Made by a program: the position numbers and the translations under genes. A stretch of DNA of 64,000 bases from Dipteris shenzhenensis (Eukaryota > Polypodiophyta > Polypodiopsida > Gleicheniales): NCBI GenBank assembly GCA_047967505.1, contig CM106540.1. One strand, given 5' to 3'. Every line of letters begins with the position of its first letter. Position 1 is the stretch's first letter. The notes beneath the pieces were generated by a model that worked only from the letters and a program-made list of their open reading frames with translations, searched no databases and was not told where the DNA came from. Shown piece by piece: positions 22,382 through 35,400 of the stretch.

Positions 22382-25038
22382 ACTTAAAATCCTTGATTGA
22401 CAAGAAAGCCTACTTCCCATGTTGTATCTTGAAGGGACTTATTAAGGGGGGAGGGGGGGGGCTTACATGAGCATGATGGGAATACTTAAGTGACAAGCTT
22501 TTAATGGTAGATTCTACAAGAACACGTGGTAGATTCTTATGTTCAAACTATGCTACATTGTGTCATTGTTCTTGTGCAAGGACCATGCTAGAAAGGAAAG
22601 AGGATCACTTACCTTATTTGTACATATAAAAGTTGTACACAATGTCCGAAGGGTAAAATCCTTCAATAGAAACTAGAATTAGAGAGTTTGGATCCCTCAC
22701 TCCTCAAACCTTAGCATAAACTAGGCATAGACCTATCCTATGAAAGAAAGTTTTGAGGAATTCATTCATGTTAAATTCAATCTCCATTACTGCTACATTC
22801 ATATCACAATGCCCAAGTGCATCCATAGCTATGAAAAATTCATCCACTTGAGCCACAAAGAGGTTGGAATGATGCAGGCCTATCATGGAGTCGGCAATGG
22901 AGGAGTTGGTCTTAAAGAAGGCATAGTCCAAAGGAACAATACCAGACGCTAACTCGTAAAGCAAAGAAAGGATAAGACCTAATCATGACAAAGGAGCCTA
23001 TTTGACTCTTAGAGGACTAAGTCGACGAGTATGAGGAACATGATGGAAGTGGACATGGAGGTGTTGAAGGCAATGAAAGGTGGGTAAGAAGAGGAGAGGA
23101 TGGAAAGGGGGTGGGGGCTATAGATCTTAATCTAGTGATCTAGGCAAAGGTCGGCAAGGCTAGCATGGACATTATGCATGGTAGAGAAATAGGATGGAAC
23201 TTCAAGCAGGTTTCTTGACATTGTTGGACAAAACTTTGTTGCCCATCGCAATGGTAGTGACTGTGGTTGCCAAGAGACGATTGTGATTGCCAAGAGATGG
23301 CGAGCAATGTTGAATTCTACACTAGAGAGCCTACTACAAAAGAAAGCAAAAAAAAGAAGTCCCCCAATAGTTCATATGGTTGTGGGATCACGTGATGCTA
23401 TGATTTAATCCATGCATTTGTGAAGCTTCAAAGCCATCAAGCTAGGACTATTTGCATGCAGAGGTTTGTTAGGCATGTAACACCTGAGGACGAATTATAA
23501 GCATGAGCTCTATTGCAAAATGGAGCTCACTTCTGAAGATTGGGAAAGAAATTACATAGTAAAGATTTGAAATTGGAAGGATTAGGGGAGATTTTCATTC
23601 AAAAAGGGCCTCTTGGATTGGGATTTTAATGCATCAAGATTAGGGGACTAGCCAATAGGAAGGCTTGGGCATTTCAAAAATTAAGGAATCCATGGTGGAG
23701 AGACTTGCCTTGCTCCCCACTCCCTCGTCCTAGCTCCCCTCTTGTCCTCCTCACCACCCAAGGCATTTACTCACTTGGCAAGTACCCACGTGCCTTTTGC
23801 CTGGTCCTCCTACTCTCTCCCCTCTCTTTGTGGGTGTCATATCATGCGTGATATTTTCCCTCCAAAGAAATGAAACTTTTCCAAAATTTCCCCACTAGCC
23901 TAAACACCTGCCAGAAGTCCTCTCAAACTATCCCCATTCTCCCACACCCTTTGCTTGCATATAAAGGTCTCTTTTTGTGGTGTAGAATCCCAACAAATCT
24001 CTTCCTCCTCTTGAGCTATCCTTATATGTCCAAGTCCTTTGTGTAAATGAAAAGTGCTCTTATTTTGGCATGAACCTCCTCATCCTCTTTGCCTACTCCC
24101 ATTCTTTTTAAGATGGTGAAAGACCTTATCCTAGACAAAAGGTATCACTTCAATCTTATGTATGTCACAAGCAAAAGGATGAAAATGATGTTTGGATTGC
24201 TCCAGAGTTTAGGATAATATCTTGAGTTATAATGCAACCTTATACAATGGGTCCACACAAGGTTTCAAGGAAGGATAGACCAAGAAAGAGAAGCGTTGGT
24301 GGGAAGGTTGCACTATTGGGTTTTTAAAGACAAAAAAAGGTCTCAAGGTGAGGGTTTAGCACATTTACATGGCTTGAGATATAAACTTAGATCCTGCAAA
24401 TCAATATTTCTTTCTTTCACATTATATGTATATTTGTAAAACATAACACTATATTGGTCTTCATTTCTACATTGTCATTTTTGCATTATGACACTTCATA
24501 TCTCTATTCTAGTGTGTTTGTGTGTGTGAAAGAGAGGTGGTAATATTGACGTGTGTGAGAGGGAGAGAGAGTAGGAGGGGTGTGTGAGGGACAGAATAGA
24601 AAAACTTGAAGAGTGAAGCTATTGAGCTGAGCATCCATTCCCAAAACCTATGTAGTTACATCAATTATAGAGTGGAGTATTTAGGTTTCAATTTGAACTC
24701 CCTAATGAGAGACTTGCCTTCATCGTAAATAGCCCACTTACCCTTGTTTCTAACTACCTTCAACTTTTCTAACTCGGTGGAATTTTGCTTGAGTTGGTAT
24801 CTAGGAATCTCTTTTGCTACCTTTTAGTTTAACGGATTGTCTAAGAACACAAAATTTGCTAACTCTTATTGCAAGGGTGAGAATCGCATGAGTACCAGCA
24901 TCTAAATGGATTCTGGTCAAGTCGTTTTCTAGCCACCCAATGCTTGTTATTGCTAAATCTATCCCATGATATCTTTCATCAACTATTACTTTCAATTGGT
25001 ACCAATTTTTAGGTCATAACATGCACACACACATATAT

Positions 25039-25069
<31 letters not shown>

Positions 25070-26040
25070 AGAGAGGAAAATGACTTTTTAAGATTAGACG
25101 ACACAAGGTCATGGACAAGGGAGCATCATGGCCGAGTCATGTTAGCCGGCCCTCTTCATAACACATCTGCTTGGTGATTGACGGTCTAAGGCCATAGGAC
25201 GTGCTGTGCCTCCCAACCATGCAACGAACAAACTCAAAATGAGCTCCACGAATGGCCACACTCAAGCTCTATGCCTCCATCGAGTCCTTAATGCTCTCCA
25301 TAGCTTGAACGGAATGCACAGGTCAAAAGGCCAAACAGCTCAAGGGCCATGCTCGGGGGGGGTTCACCTGATAAAATTTTAGTGTACCATGTGCATTCAA
25401 AAGGAGGGGTATTTTAATTCGCCTTTTTAAAAAAATTTAACAAGATTACAATCACAAGAGGGGTTTCTTAATTCAATTCTAGAAAAAAATCACTTAGTCC
25501 ATAAGTAAAAAGGGATGCTTTTATTAGGGGGGATTTTAGCTGAGGGGTTTTTTTAACACCCTTTGAACACACGTGGTAGATCGGGTTTCTTATTAGTGCA
25601 CCCCCTGAGGGGGCATGCAAAGAGCCAGCTCCAAAACAATAGCTCTCGATAAGGCAACGTAGGCAGCTACTGCTAGCACTTAAATCGCCCACGCTCATCA
25701 CCAACCTCTCCATGGCTTCTATGCACGACCCTCTCCAGTCGGCGACTCTTCCAATTGCATATAGCACTAGGGCTGCTCCATAGGTTGGACCTTCAACTAC
25801 AAGCGCCATCGCTCAACCGCCTTCTCCATCCAAAGCCTCCATCATCCAACAGCACCTCTCTACTACTGCACAACTGCCTAGCAAGCTGCTCCATCGTGCA
25901 GTCTACATCACAATCTTCTTCACACGGGATGACTCTTGCATCAAGTAGTACACGTAGAGACAACAATCAAAAATTCTAGCAAGGATAGAATCTTTTATAT
26001 TTTGATGGAATCTGAAAAGATTCCTTGGAGTCTTATCACT
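22382..26040. other. Intergenic DNA without recognisable genes
   Basis: AT-rich, stop-rich sequence with G-runs near 22447-22464, a (GA)n run at 25039-25076 and a few ORFs shorter than 120 codons (for example 22704-22964 and 25468-25809, both minus strand). None shows a known domain. No paired LTRs are visible. Confidence 0.45.
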
Positions 26041-26540
26041 AAAACGTTAGCTACCAAGGTGACACGTGGCACCATCCTATCTACCACGTCAATTGTGACT
26101 TGACTTTGCCATGTCACCTGGGCTATCTACCACATGGCATGCTGCCACATCATCAAAGCTAGTTGTGTGCCACATCATCACTGTCACAGTCTCCACCATG
26201 TCATCATTGACATGTCTATCCTCAATGCCACATCATCAAGGAAGTCCACATCAGCATCCCCGAGCACCATGCCACATTAGCAATTGGTTGGATTGCCACA
26301 TCACCGGTGACCTATCTACCACATCATCAAAGTGTCACATCATCAATGACATGTCACTACCACCTCAGCAGCAACCTCAGCACTACCACATGGCACTGAC
26401 CCCCTCCTTGGCACCTTTACCTCTTTATAGACTCTGCATGTGCACCCAATTGCCACATCATCACTTCTCCACAGGCACACCCCTTGCTAGGCACATTCTC
26501 TACCATATGAACTTGAGTGCCACATCATCATTTGCATCCT
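26041..26540. repeat. Irregular array of a CCACATCATCA-like motif
   Basis: The string ccacatcatca or a one- or two-base variant (ccacatcagca, ccacatcacc, tcacatcatca, ccatgtcatca) occurs about a dozen times at uneven spacing. Related ccacgtca and acacgtggca strings lie at the left edge. The plus-strand ORF through it (26111-26605) is a by-product of the repeat. Confidence 0.7.
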
Positions 26541-27302
26541 TTTTGCCCCTCCACCTAGATCAAGCAGTATCTCTTGATCCCATGCAGAATTTGAGGGCAC
26601 TCTAAAAATGAAAAATGCTCAATTTTTTATGCTCTACATGCTCGTCACATCATGCACACATTTCAGTGCAAGTATCACACACTTTTGAGCCTCAATATCA
26701 AATCCTCTTCTTGCATGCACATCAACCTCTACATCGACGCATCTGACCCAGCACCTAAAACGAACAAAGAAGAGGAATTATTTGCTGCTTTTTCATCACA
26801 CTAAACGGTTGGTCTAGATCTAGATCAGAGTACATTAGATCATCCATAGTGGAGAGAACTCCAAAGCAACCAATCGAAGACGCCCAAAAAAAAAATCTAA
26901 AAATTGTTTCTACTCAGAGTCGGTCCCTTCGCTCACATGTGGTTTCACATCATCAGGTTTCTTGAAACCTGACATTCCATAGTCCACTTCAAAGTGTTTA
27001 GAGGCATTGATCAATGGATCAAAGGGCAGATTGCACATTTGTTCATTTTGCACTCACATGCCACCATTGTAAAGCCTTATTTGGCTATTTTTTGACATTG
27101 TGCACATCATTTAAGCCTTGTAAAGCCTCTTGGCTATTCCTGTCATCATTTCCACAAGCCTTGTAATAGATTGGATATATGTTCAATTCTATCTTCACCG
27201 ACAGTTCAGATTGCACTTAATACAGTTAGTGTATTACAGTTGATTCAGACAATGATTTTCATAGCAAATTGAGTACATTTTCTTGCACCATGTCTACCAC
27301 TA
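26541..27302. other. Region before element 4; possible decayed 5' LTR
   Basis: Repeated gccttgtaa/ttggctat phrases near 27070-27170 look like an LTR body. However, no copy of the presumed 3' LTR (31544 onward) and no clear tRNA-Met primer site were found, so the 5' end of element 4 stays undefined. Confidence 0.3.
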
Positions 27303-28235
27303 GCAACCTCAATTTGGAAGCACCTACTAAGCTAGACAACTCCAATAATGGCACATAGAAATGCTGAATGGAGAGACCATTCTTGTACTTCAAGACAAAT
27401 GGGAGTATGTCAATGGGTCTACACCTAGACAATTGGACGATCTAGCCAGCAGTAAATCCACTCCCACCATTATTGCAGCACCAGCCAATAGGACTTATAG
27501 TTGCACCACCAGTGTCCACACCTGCATCCACACCTGCAGTAGATCCTGCCATTGCCAGATCACATGCAAAATCGGACAAGAAAGATAAATATGCATATCA
27601 TTTGGTCAAGTAGAATGTGCAAGATGTCATGCTAGAACAACTCAACATAGTCAAGACATCAAAAGAAGCATGGGATATGTTCGCATCTCTTTATGAGTCT
27701 AAGAACACTTCCAAGATTCACATTGAGAAACCAAATTTTTTGCAAAAGCAATAAAACTGGTCATGCTTACGTACTCAGAATCAAGGATTACAACAATCAA
27801 CTCGTAGCAGTAATGGTTCAAGTCATCCTAAATGGACTAGGAGAGGGATACGAGAATCTAGTCCAAAGTATTGCCATTCAATGGCAAATTCCAACACTTG
27901 AAGAGCTACAGTCAATGTTACTTGATGAAGAACTCAAGACTCAAGCCATTCACACATGCAAAGGTCTTTCTAATGATTAAGCATTCACAACTTTAGATAG
28001 AAGCAAAGGCAAAGGCAAAGGCAAAGGCAGGGGTAGAGCATTTCAACAAAGTGGACATCATTAGCAACAAAGTCATTAGCAACATCACCATCAACATCCA
28101 AGAGAAAATCATTCCAATTGAGGAAGATTCCAAGGATGAGGGATTGCATCCACCAATGTGTCAAACATTCAGTGCAACTACTATCATAAGTTTGGACACT
28201 ATGAAAGAGATTGCTGCGCAAGAAGCAATATGACC
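27303..28235 (+). pseudogene. Element 4 gag and zinc knuckle
   Basis: The start ATG near 27290 gives MSTTSNLNLEAPTKLDNSNN. KWEYVNGSTPR follows near 27391-27425 and TSKEAWDMFASLYESKN near 27658-27710. Then come VILNGLGEGYENLVQSIA and LEELQSMLLDEEL (27820-27940). The knuckle near 28160-28205 reads CNYYHKFGHYERDC: the second Cys has become Tyr. In-frame stops include TAG after YHLVK. Confidence 0.82.
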
Positions 28236-28415
28236 AAGGCGGTTAATCCAAGGGAATTTTCGAGGAAGAGGAAATCATTACGGTGGACATTCAAGATAGT
28301 CATTATGCCAATGAACCTGAGAATATGTTTCTTGCAAGTGAGGATATGTAGAAGACTAAAACAGTGTATCTTGAAATAGATTACAATTTAAAGGGGAATG
28401 CAGTTATCAAGTCGA

Positions 28416-29740
28416 TCAAGTAGACCAGGATCCTTGGTACATCAACAGCGGTGCATCATCTCATATGACAAAGCATCAGGAATGGTTCACTAAGATGAAA
28501 CGATTAGAAGGACAGAAGAATGTTATCTACGCTACCAAATCTAGCTCAAGGGAAAGGCATTGTCCCTATGAACAATTTCATTGGTAGGAAAGGATTGATG
28601 AAAGATGTACTCTATGTTCTGAAGCTCAGCAAGAACCTCTTGTCAGTTGGGCAAATGATGGAGCATAGCTACCGAGTCATCTTTGATGGAGATGAATGCA
28701 TGATCAGAGAAAAATCCAGAGGATATCAGCTAGCTTCAGTACCAGATTTGCATGCCATGTCAACTCAACCGCAATAGATGCCATGGCACAAGAGATATGG
28801 ACATGCCAATTTCAAAATCTTGATTCAACTCAGAAATCAAAATATGGCAAATGGAATTCCTAAGCTATGATTTCTTGGAAAAGTTTGCAAAACATGTTGC
28901 TTTGGTAAACAAAAGCAAACCAACTTTGACAAAAGCACCTCTTGAGCAAGAGGTATTCTTGATTTGATACATACAAATGTATGGGGTTATGCCCAAACCC
29001 ATAGCATCAATGGTTCATTTAACTAGACTTTCATTAATAACTATAGCAGATATTGTTGGGTCTACTTTTTGAAAGAGAAATCTGAAATCTTTTCCAAATT
29101 TCATGAATTCAAAGCCATGATAGAGAACCAGACAAGCAAAAAGATTAAATTCATAAGATTAGACAGAGGAGGTGAATACATGTCTTTAGCATTCATGAAC
29201 TTTGGCAGAAGTAATGGCATTCAAAGACAATTCAATTGTGTAGATACTCCTCAGCAGAATGTAAGATCTGAAAGGAAGAACGGTACTTTAGGAGACAATG
29301 CTAGACCAATGCTTAGTCAGAAGCATCTTCCAAATTAGTATTGGGCAAAATCAATTGCCACTGCAAACTACTTGCTTAATCGGCTTCCAATCGAACTGAT
29401 TCAGGGTATGACACCTTATGAAGCATTCACTAGACACAAGCCATGCATTGGGCATCTCCGCATCTTTGGTTGCATAGCATATGCCCGCATACATGACGAT
29501 CATCATAGAAAATGGAATGTGAAGTCACGTAAATGCATTATGGTTGGCTATAGTGAAGAAAGCAAAGCATACACGCTATATGATCCCATCAATCAAAAGG
29601 TCATTATCTCCAAAGATGTAATCTTTGATGAGGAATCAGAATGGAAAACCTCAAATGCACAAGAGATAGAAACACCGATTACTCAGTCACCTACAAAAAA
29701 GGTTGATGAAAAAGAGCAAGAATTTCTAGAGACACCTTGA
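28416..29740 (+). pseudogene. Element 4 protease and integrase
   Basis: The protease motif near 28434-28490 reads WYINSGASSHMTKHQEWF, so the catalytic Asp of DSGA is Asn here. LKLSKNLLSVGQMMEHSYRV follows. WHKRYGHANFKIL is near 28786-28825. Integrase has CWVYFLKEKSEIFSKFHEF, IRLDRGGEYMSLAF and ERKNGTLGDNARPML, ending at TAG 29336-29338. NYLLNRLPIELIQGMTPYEA, FGCIAYARI and YDPINQKVIISKDVIFDEES follow at 29372-29640. Confidence 0.88.
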
Positions 29741-29829
29741 GAAGAGCAAAAGCAACTCAAACGACCTACTAGAGAAGAGAAACAGCAACTTAGACGGTCT
29801 ACAATAGGGAAAGAAGACCACCAGCTAGA

Positions 29830-31424
29830 TTGACACATGCTCCAAATGGAAAAGCAATTCAGGTTAAAACCACCAACTATGCTCTTATGACTACCATCAT
29901 GGCCACAGAAGAGTCAGTGTACTTCGAAGGCACAATTGACAAGCCAAAATGGCAAACTGATATGAATGAAGAAATGGAAGCTTTGTACAAAAACAAACTT
30001 GGGAATTATGCGACTCTCCACCACCAGGAAAGCAGGCCATAGCAAACAAATGGGTTTACAAAGTGAAGTACAATCCAAATGGAAGCATTAAAAGATACAA
30101 AGCCATAGTAGTTGCAAAAGGATTTGCACAGCAATATGGTCAAGACATGATGAGACTTATGCTCTAGTAGCAAAAATGGATTCCATATAATTCTTGATAT
30201 CACTAGTGACACTTAGCAAATGGAATGTATACCAGCTAGATGTCAAGAATGCTTTTCTCAATGGTTACCTAGACAAGGAAGTCTACATGCAACAACCAGC
30301 AAGTAATGCTGAACCAGGGAAAGAGAATTAGGTTTGCCATCTCAAGAAACTTCTCAGTGGCTTAAAACAAGCACCCAAAAATTGGTACAGTAGGATCAAC
30401 AAGTATTTTGCTAATTTGGGATACTTGAAGTCCAATACAAATTATACTCTACTACAAAGTTCAAGGGGAAGACATTACTATTGCACAATTGTATGTAGAT
30501 GATCTGCTTGTGACCGGAAGCAATGATTGCTTCATCAAAAAGTTGAAATGAGGCTTATATGCAGAGTTCAATATGAAATATCTTGGACTTATGCACTATT
30601 GTCTTGGTATTGAGTTCTAGAGAGATTCAGAGAGCACCTTCATGAGTCAGCAAAAATATGTTGACAGTCTCCTGAAGAGGTTTCATATGGAAGATTGCAA
30701 GATTGCAGCCACTCCCATGGAACAGAGTTTGAAACTTACAAAATATTCAGAAAAGCCTACAATCAATGACAGGTACTATCAACAGCTCATCGGATCTCTT
30801 ATATATCTGACTACCACACACCCAGATATTTGTTATGTAGTAAGTTCACTACTACAGTTTATGGGGAAAATTCAGAACAGTCTCACTAGAATGCAGCCAA
30901 AAGATTCTTGAGATACATCAGAGGAACAAGACAGTTTCGAATGGAATACAGTGGAAGTCATCCAAGGTTGCATGGATATTGTGATACTGACTATGCCGGA
31001 GATCATGAGACCAAGAGATCCACAAAAGGGTATACATTTTTCCTTGGTCAAGGTGGCTATATCATGGTTGTCAAATAAACAGCCACCAACTGTTTCCTTG
31101 TCTTCAACTGAAACAAAACATAGAGCACCCACTACAAGTGCATGTGAGGCTACATGCCTCATAAGACATAGATTCCTTTGATGAATCAAAGCCAACAACA
31201 ATATACTGTGATAATCAATCGGCTTAAGCATCGGCCAAGAATCTAGTATATCACTCTAGGACAAAGCACATCGATGTCAGAGAGCACTTTATCAGAGAAA
31301 GAGTGTTACTTGATGACATCACACTGCAGCATTGTGATAGCAAAGAGAATGTTGCAGACATCTTTACCAAACCACTTGGCAAAGAGCTTTTTGAGAAGCA
31401 CCGACAAGCTCTTAGTTTGGCGTA
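29830..31424 (+). pseudogene. Element 4 RT and RNase H
   Basis: RT pieces are MNEEMEALYKNK (29962 on), VYQLDVKNAFLNGYLDKEV (30220-30285), LKKLLSGLKQAPKNWYSRI (30340-30395) and LYVDDLLVTGSND (30494-30530). The tail CLGIEF and the ORF 30642-30911 (RFHMEDCKIAATPMEQSLKL, LIGSLIYLTTTHPDICYVVS) follow. RNase H pieces include SWLSNKQPPTVSLSSTETKH near 31062-31120, HSRTKHIDVREHFI near 31253-31295 and VADIFTKPLGKELFEKH near 31351-31400. The catalytic YVDD is preserved but the frame is broken many times. Confidence 0.86.
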
Positions 31425-31543
31425 GAGGAAGGACATTCCCATTAAAGGGGTGTGATGGAATGTAATGTTCAGTCCTTCTTTGATTCCCTAGAATCATCAT
31501 CTTGAAGGAAGACCTACTTCCTGATGTTGATCTTGAGGGAAGG

Positions 31544-31775
31544 TGTTGATAAACCATCTCACATCATGTGTTCAATATTGTGCACAGCACTAACACATAA
31601 AGTGCTATAAAGGAAAGGGTTAGATGCCCTAACCCTAACCCTAAAAGGGTTTATATATATTCTACATTTTCAACTAAACTTAGTGTACAGTTAGTCATTT
31701 GTGGAGTCCTCTCTAGCTATGCTCTCTCCCCTCATCTCCACTCTTCTCCTCTCCTCTCTCCATATTTGTTCAGAT
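31544..31775 (+). repeat. Presumptive 3' LTR start of element 4 with telomere-like motif
   Basis: Starts tgttgataaacc after the purine tract. It holds three CCCTAA units at 31627-31644, an inverted AGGGTTT directly after, and a TATA run (31651-31660). The right end is not defined because no partner LTR is visible. Confidence 0.45.
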
Positions 31776-32330
31776 TCGACTCAACACGCCCAACAACAAG
31801 AGTCACTCCCACAACCAACAAGTCTGCTCACCAAGAGCGGTAGAAATGTTGGCTGGAATGAGGCTAGAATTTTGAGCCACAATGTAGGGCCCTCATGGAA
31901 TCATCAGACATCAACCCCAAGGGTTAAACTCAACACACCCAACAACAAGAGTCACTCCCATAGCCAACAAATCTGCTCACCAAGAGTAGCAAAGCTGTTG
32001 GATGGGATGAGACTATATGCACATTGAAGAGAAGAATTTTTTAATGTCAAGCCACAATGCAACACCCTCATGCGGTCATCATACATCAATCCCAGGGATC
32101 AAACTCAACACAGCCAACAACGAGGCAAGGCCCTCATGCGGTCATCATACATCAATCTCAGGGATCAAACTCAACACGCCCAAAAACAAGAGTCACTCTT
32201 GTAAACAACATGAGAGAGAGAGAGAGAGAGAGAAGGCCCTCGTGGTCATCATACGTCAATCTCGGGGATCAAACTCAACACACCCAATAATAAGAGTCAC
32301 TCTTGTAAACAACATGAGAGAGAGAGACAG
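31776..32330. repeat. Minisatellite array with GA runs
   Basis: Several imperfect units share the phrases ggccctcatgcggtcatcat, catcaatctcagggatcaaa, ctcaacacacccaacaacaa and gagtcactc. Unit length varies from about 70 to 130 bp because parts are deleted or expanded by (GA)n at 32215-32234 and 32316-32365. Plus-strand ORFs across it are repeat artefacts. Confidence 0.8.
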
Positions 32331-32439
32331 AGAGACAGAGACAGAGACAGAGAGACGGAGAGAGATTGTGATGTTGACAGGTTGCTTATCATTTCTTGGC
32401 TACATTGTAGACCTATTTTCTTCCACTAAATTTGAAAGC

Positions 32440-35400
32440 TAACCCTTGGAGGTCTGATTGAACATTTCAAGATTTCCATTCAAACAATGGCAAGTAATGT
32501 TCTCATAGAAGTGGAGCCTGTTTCCCTTACCAAAGTCTAGCCTTTATTTCTATAATGCATGCTGCCAAGTACCTTAAAGAGAAGGTGCATATGGGAGCTC
32601 CATCCACTCTTCCTAACTTTGATAGTATAAAACTAATCCATTCACAATAGATGCATTTAGTTTAAAAATGAGGTCATTAGATAGTCAATCATCATTGAAA
32701 TGTATTTTCTATTTAAAATCTATGGATGTGAGTTGGTTCGTGTCCTCCATTGTATTTATCCATTGCTTCAAATCTAATTTTATTCACAAAAAAACGACCA
32801 TGTGGGCATACAAAGACTTGGCATAGGACAAGCTAAATAAGCTAGATTGTGAAAATACTATTAGGGATCCCTCTTCATATACAAGACCATCTACCAACAT
32901 TGATGAGAGCAAAATCTCCATCTGCCTCTACAAGGAATGATTTGATGAAAAAGATGCAGAGAAGATTGTAGTTTAAAATTATTTTGCTAGCTCTTTTGAT
33001 TTTATGTTCTTAAATTAATTTTTTGTTTAAAAAATACTTTCTTAAATTAACGACATTTAATAAAGACTAATTATCTACTTATTGCAGCCTTCATGAAATA
33101 TTGATCATTTTGGGATGTGAGCTTCACGTTGAGGACAAAGAATACGAATGGACATTTCTTAGACTAATCGCCTTTGAGTGAATTAGAAAGCTAGACATTG
33201 TAAAATCTCACAAGGACACTCTAGGATTTCCATGGAGAAATTATAGAGGTAGTTCTCGTAAGTGGAGTCCTATGCCGAGCACTAATGCAGTATCTATGAC
33301 AAATGATGACCACAATGGGGCATCTTTTATGATGACTTTTATTCCTTTTGTACATCAACAATTTAGTGGGAAGGCATTTGGATATGATAGAAATGTTATT
33401 TGGATGGAATCATCATGTATGTAGGTTAGACATGCTGTGATAAATATACCAAGCCTTAGTTTCAACAATAATGAATATCTATATTTCTATAATTTATTCA
33501 TATCGATGCTTTATAAGTGTACTACTTTAGAATATTTTTTGTCTTTGGTTAGCTAGGCTAACTTTTTCTAATGATGTGAATCATTCATGCAATGTACTAG
33601 GTTGTGCATGAATAAGAGTATTTAGTAGCTATCAAGTTGTGTGTGGGGTCTTGTAGATGAAATATTCAAGTAAGTGTTGGAAAAGAATGATGGGGCATGG
33701 ATTCCTTTAGAACATGATGTTAATAAAATAGACATAGAGGCATATATGCCCTTGGTGTATTGAAGCATATAGAGTTGAAACAATTATTCATGATCTCAAA
33801 TCGTCATCCCTATTAATTCTTTGCATTGAATGAAATTGCGATAAGAAGACCATTGGCCATGACAGCAATGTTCTTTGGATGATAATTGAACAATGACCCC
33901 CTCTGGGCATGATTAGTCCTTAATTTATTTTCCTATTATATTCTTTATAAGCCCCTTTTTTAGTCTAAATCTCCGCTAATGTTTGGTGAAGAAAGAGTGC
34001 TTAAGGGCCCTTTTGAGTCCAAATCTCCCCTACTACTTGTGAAACAATACATATCATGGATCCATGATATGGCTCAAGGGCAACCTTGATGATGACTTAG
34101 CTTTTGTGCAATCTACAAGGCCTAAGTATACCTTCACAGAAGAATTTTATAGGTGGTAATCTCTTGAAGGTTCACTATTTCTCTATTGGCTGCATATCTT
34201 CTGCATGAGGGTACTCATGTAAGTCCCCCATCTAGGATGGTGACTTAACTATAACAACATATAAAGCAAGAACTGTGGGACCCAACTAAACATGAGTGCA
34301 ATCCTTAAACGCATGATTTCTTGCATGCCTCACAACAATAATTGTTTGGTAATCACTCAAATCTTAGCCTCTTAGCATTTCATGGCAGTTCCATATTTTG
34401 TGTGTGTGTTTGACTTGGTATGAAATGTACACATGTGGGCTGACTATTGGAATTGTTTTTGTGAAAGTGACATGGCACCAAGGAGAAGCAGAGGCTTAAG
34501 AAAGTAGCGATTATTCAAGTAATATGTCTATTCCACTCTTTCCACATGTACAATTGACATTCTTTGGTAACTTCACATTTGTTATCATTTATTTTTGTTG
34601 GCAACTAGTAAGAGTTGTCTTTCTTCTAGACACTCAATAATGACTATAAGTGGGAAATAAATGCCTCAAAATAAAGCTCCAAAAGGTGATCAACTAATAG
34701 AGGCACCCCTAAGTAAGATAGGTGTTGACACTTAAGCCACTATTCGTAAGAGTAAGATGGTTGGTGGTGGTGATGAGACAAGTGATAGGGAGAATAATGT
34801 GAGTGGTCAAGGTGGACAAGAACCATCCTTGAGTTCTTGGAAAGAAATCAAACTTGGATTTTTACAATGTATGTTGCTAGAATATCATGTGAAACAAAAT
34901 AGAGAGCCCCCCCTTGTTCCTATCTCGTTCCTGTTTGTAGATTTGTTCAAAATTAATCATTTGTGTAGCCTCTAGTCAAGTGGAATCCCTTCAGTAGTTT
35001 TGATTCTATCCAAAGTCTTGGTGATGAATTTTTGTATGTGAGGAGTGAGGATACAAAAGAATGAGGGCCTACATGGAATATTTAGTTAGAGCAGTTTGAT
35101 AATGAATTAGGTGATGGTGCTACTCTGATAAAGCAAAACTCTCAGCATTTTGGCTCAAAATGTTGAGTTTGTCCTTGTCCCCCATCTAATGTCTCAACAT
35201 TTTATGGTGATGCGGTTGTAGATCCTTATGTATTAAGGATTGATGTCATAGGGTATTGCATTGATATAATGGACGATAATGTTGAGTTTGTGGATCTTGT
35301 CAATGCAAGGCATAAATGTGTACATGTTCAAAATGATGTGTTTGAGTTCATGGATCATGAAAGGACAATCATACATGGAAGATGGCTTTCTTGGACAACA

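Larger units (their letters stand above)
27303..31543 (+). mobile_element. Ty1/copia retrotransposon, element 4 (decayed)
   Basis: The plus-strand order is gag, zinc knuckle, protease, integrase, RT and RNase H, then a purine-rich tract (tgagggaagg, about 31533-31543) before a presumptive 3' LTR start tgttgataaacc. Every domain is present in pieces, with numerous stops and frame changes. It is a different lineage from elements 1-3, judged by its gag start and spacing. Confidence 0.88.

Noticed and set aside
26000-26040. Weak match of tgatggaatctgaaaag to the area around 31452 as an LTR pair for element 4
   Set aside because: Only about ten bases agree and the rest diverges at once.
26111-26605. 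164-codon plus-strand ORF
   Set aside because: The protein is a readout of the repeated CCACATCATCA motif, with no domain.
31701-32442. Plus-strand ORFs of 77-141 codons
   Set aside because: Repeat artefacts of the minisatellite and GA runs.
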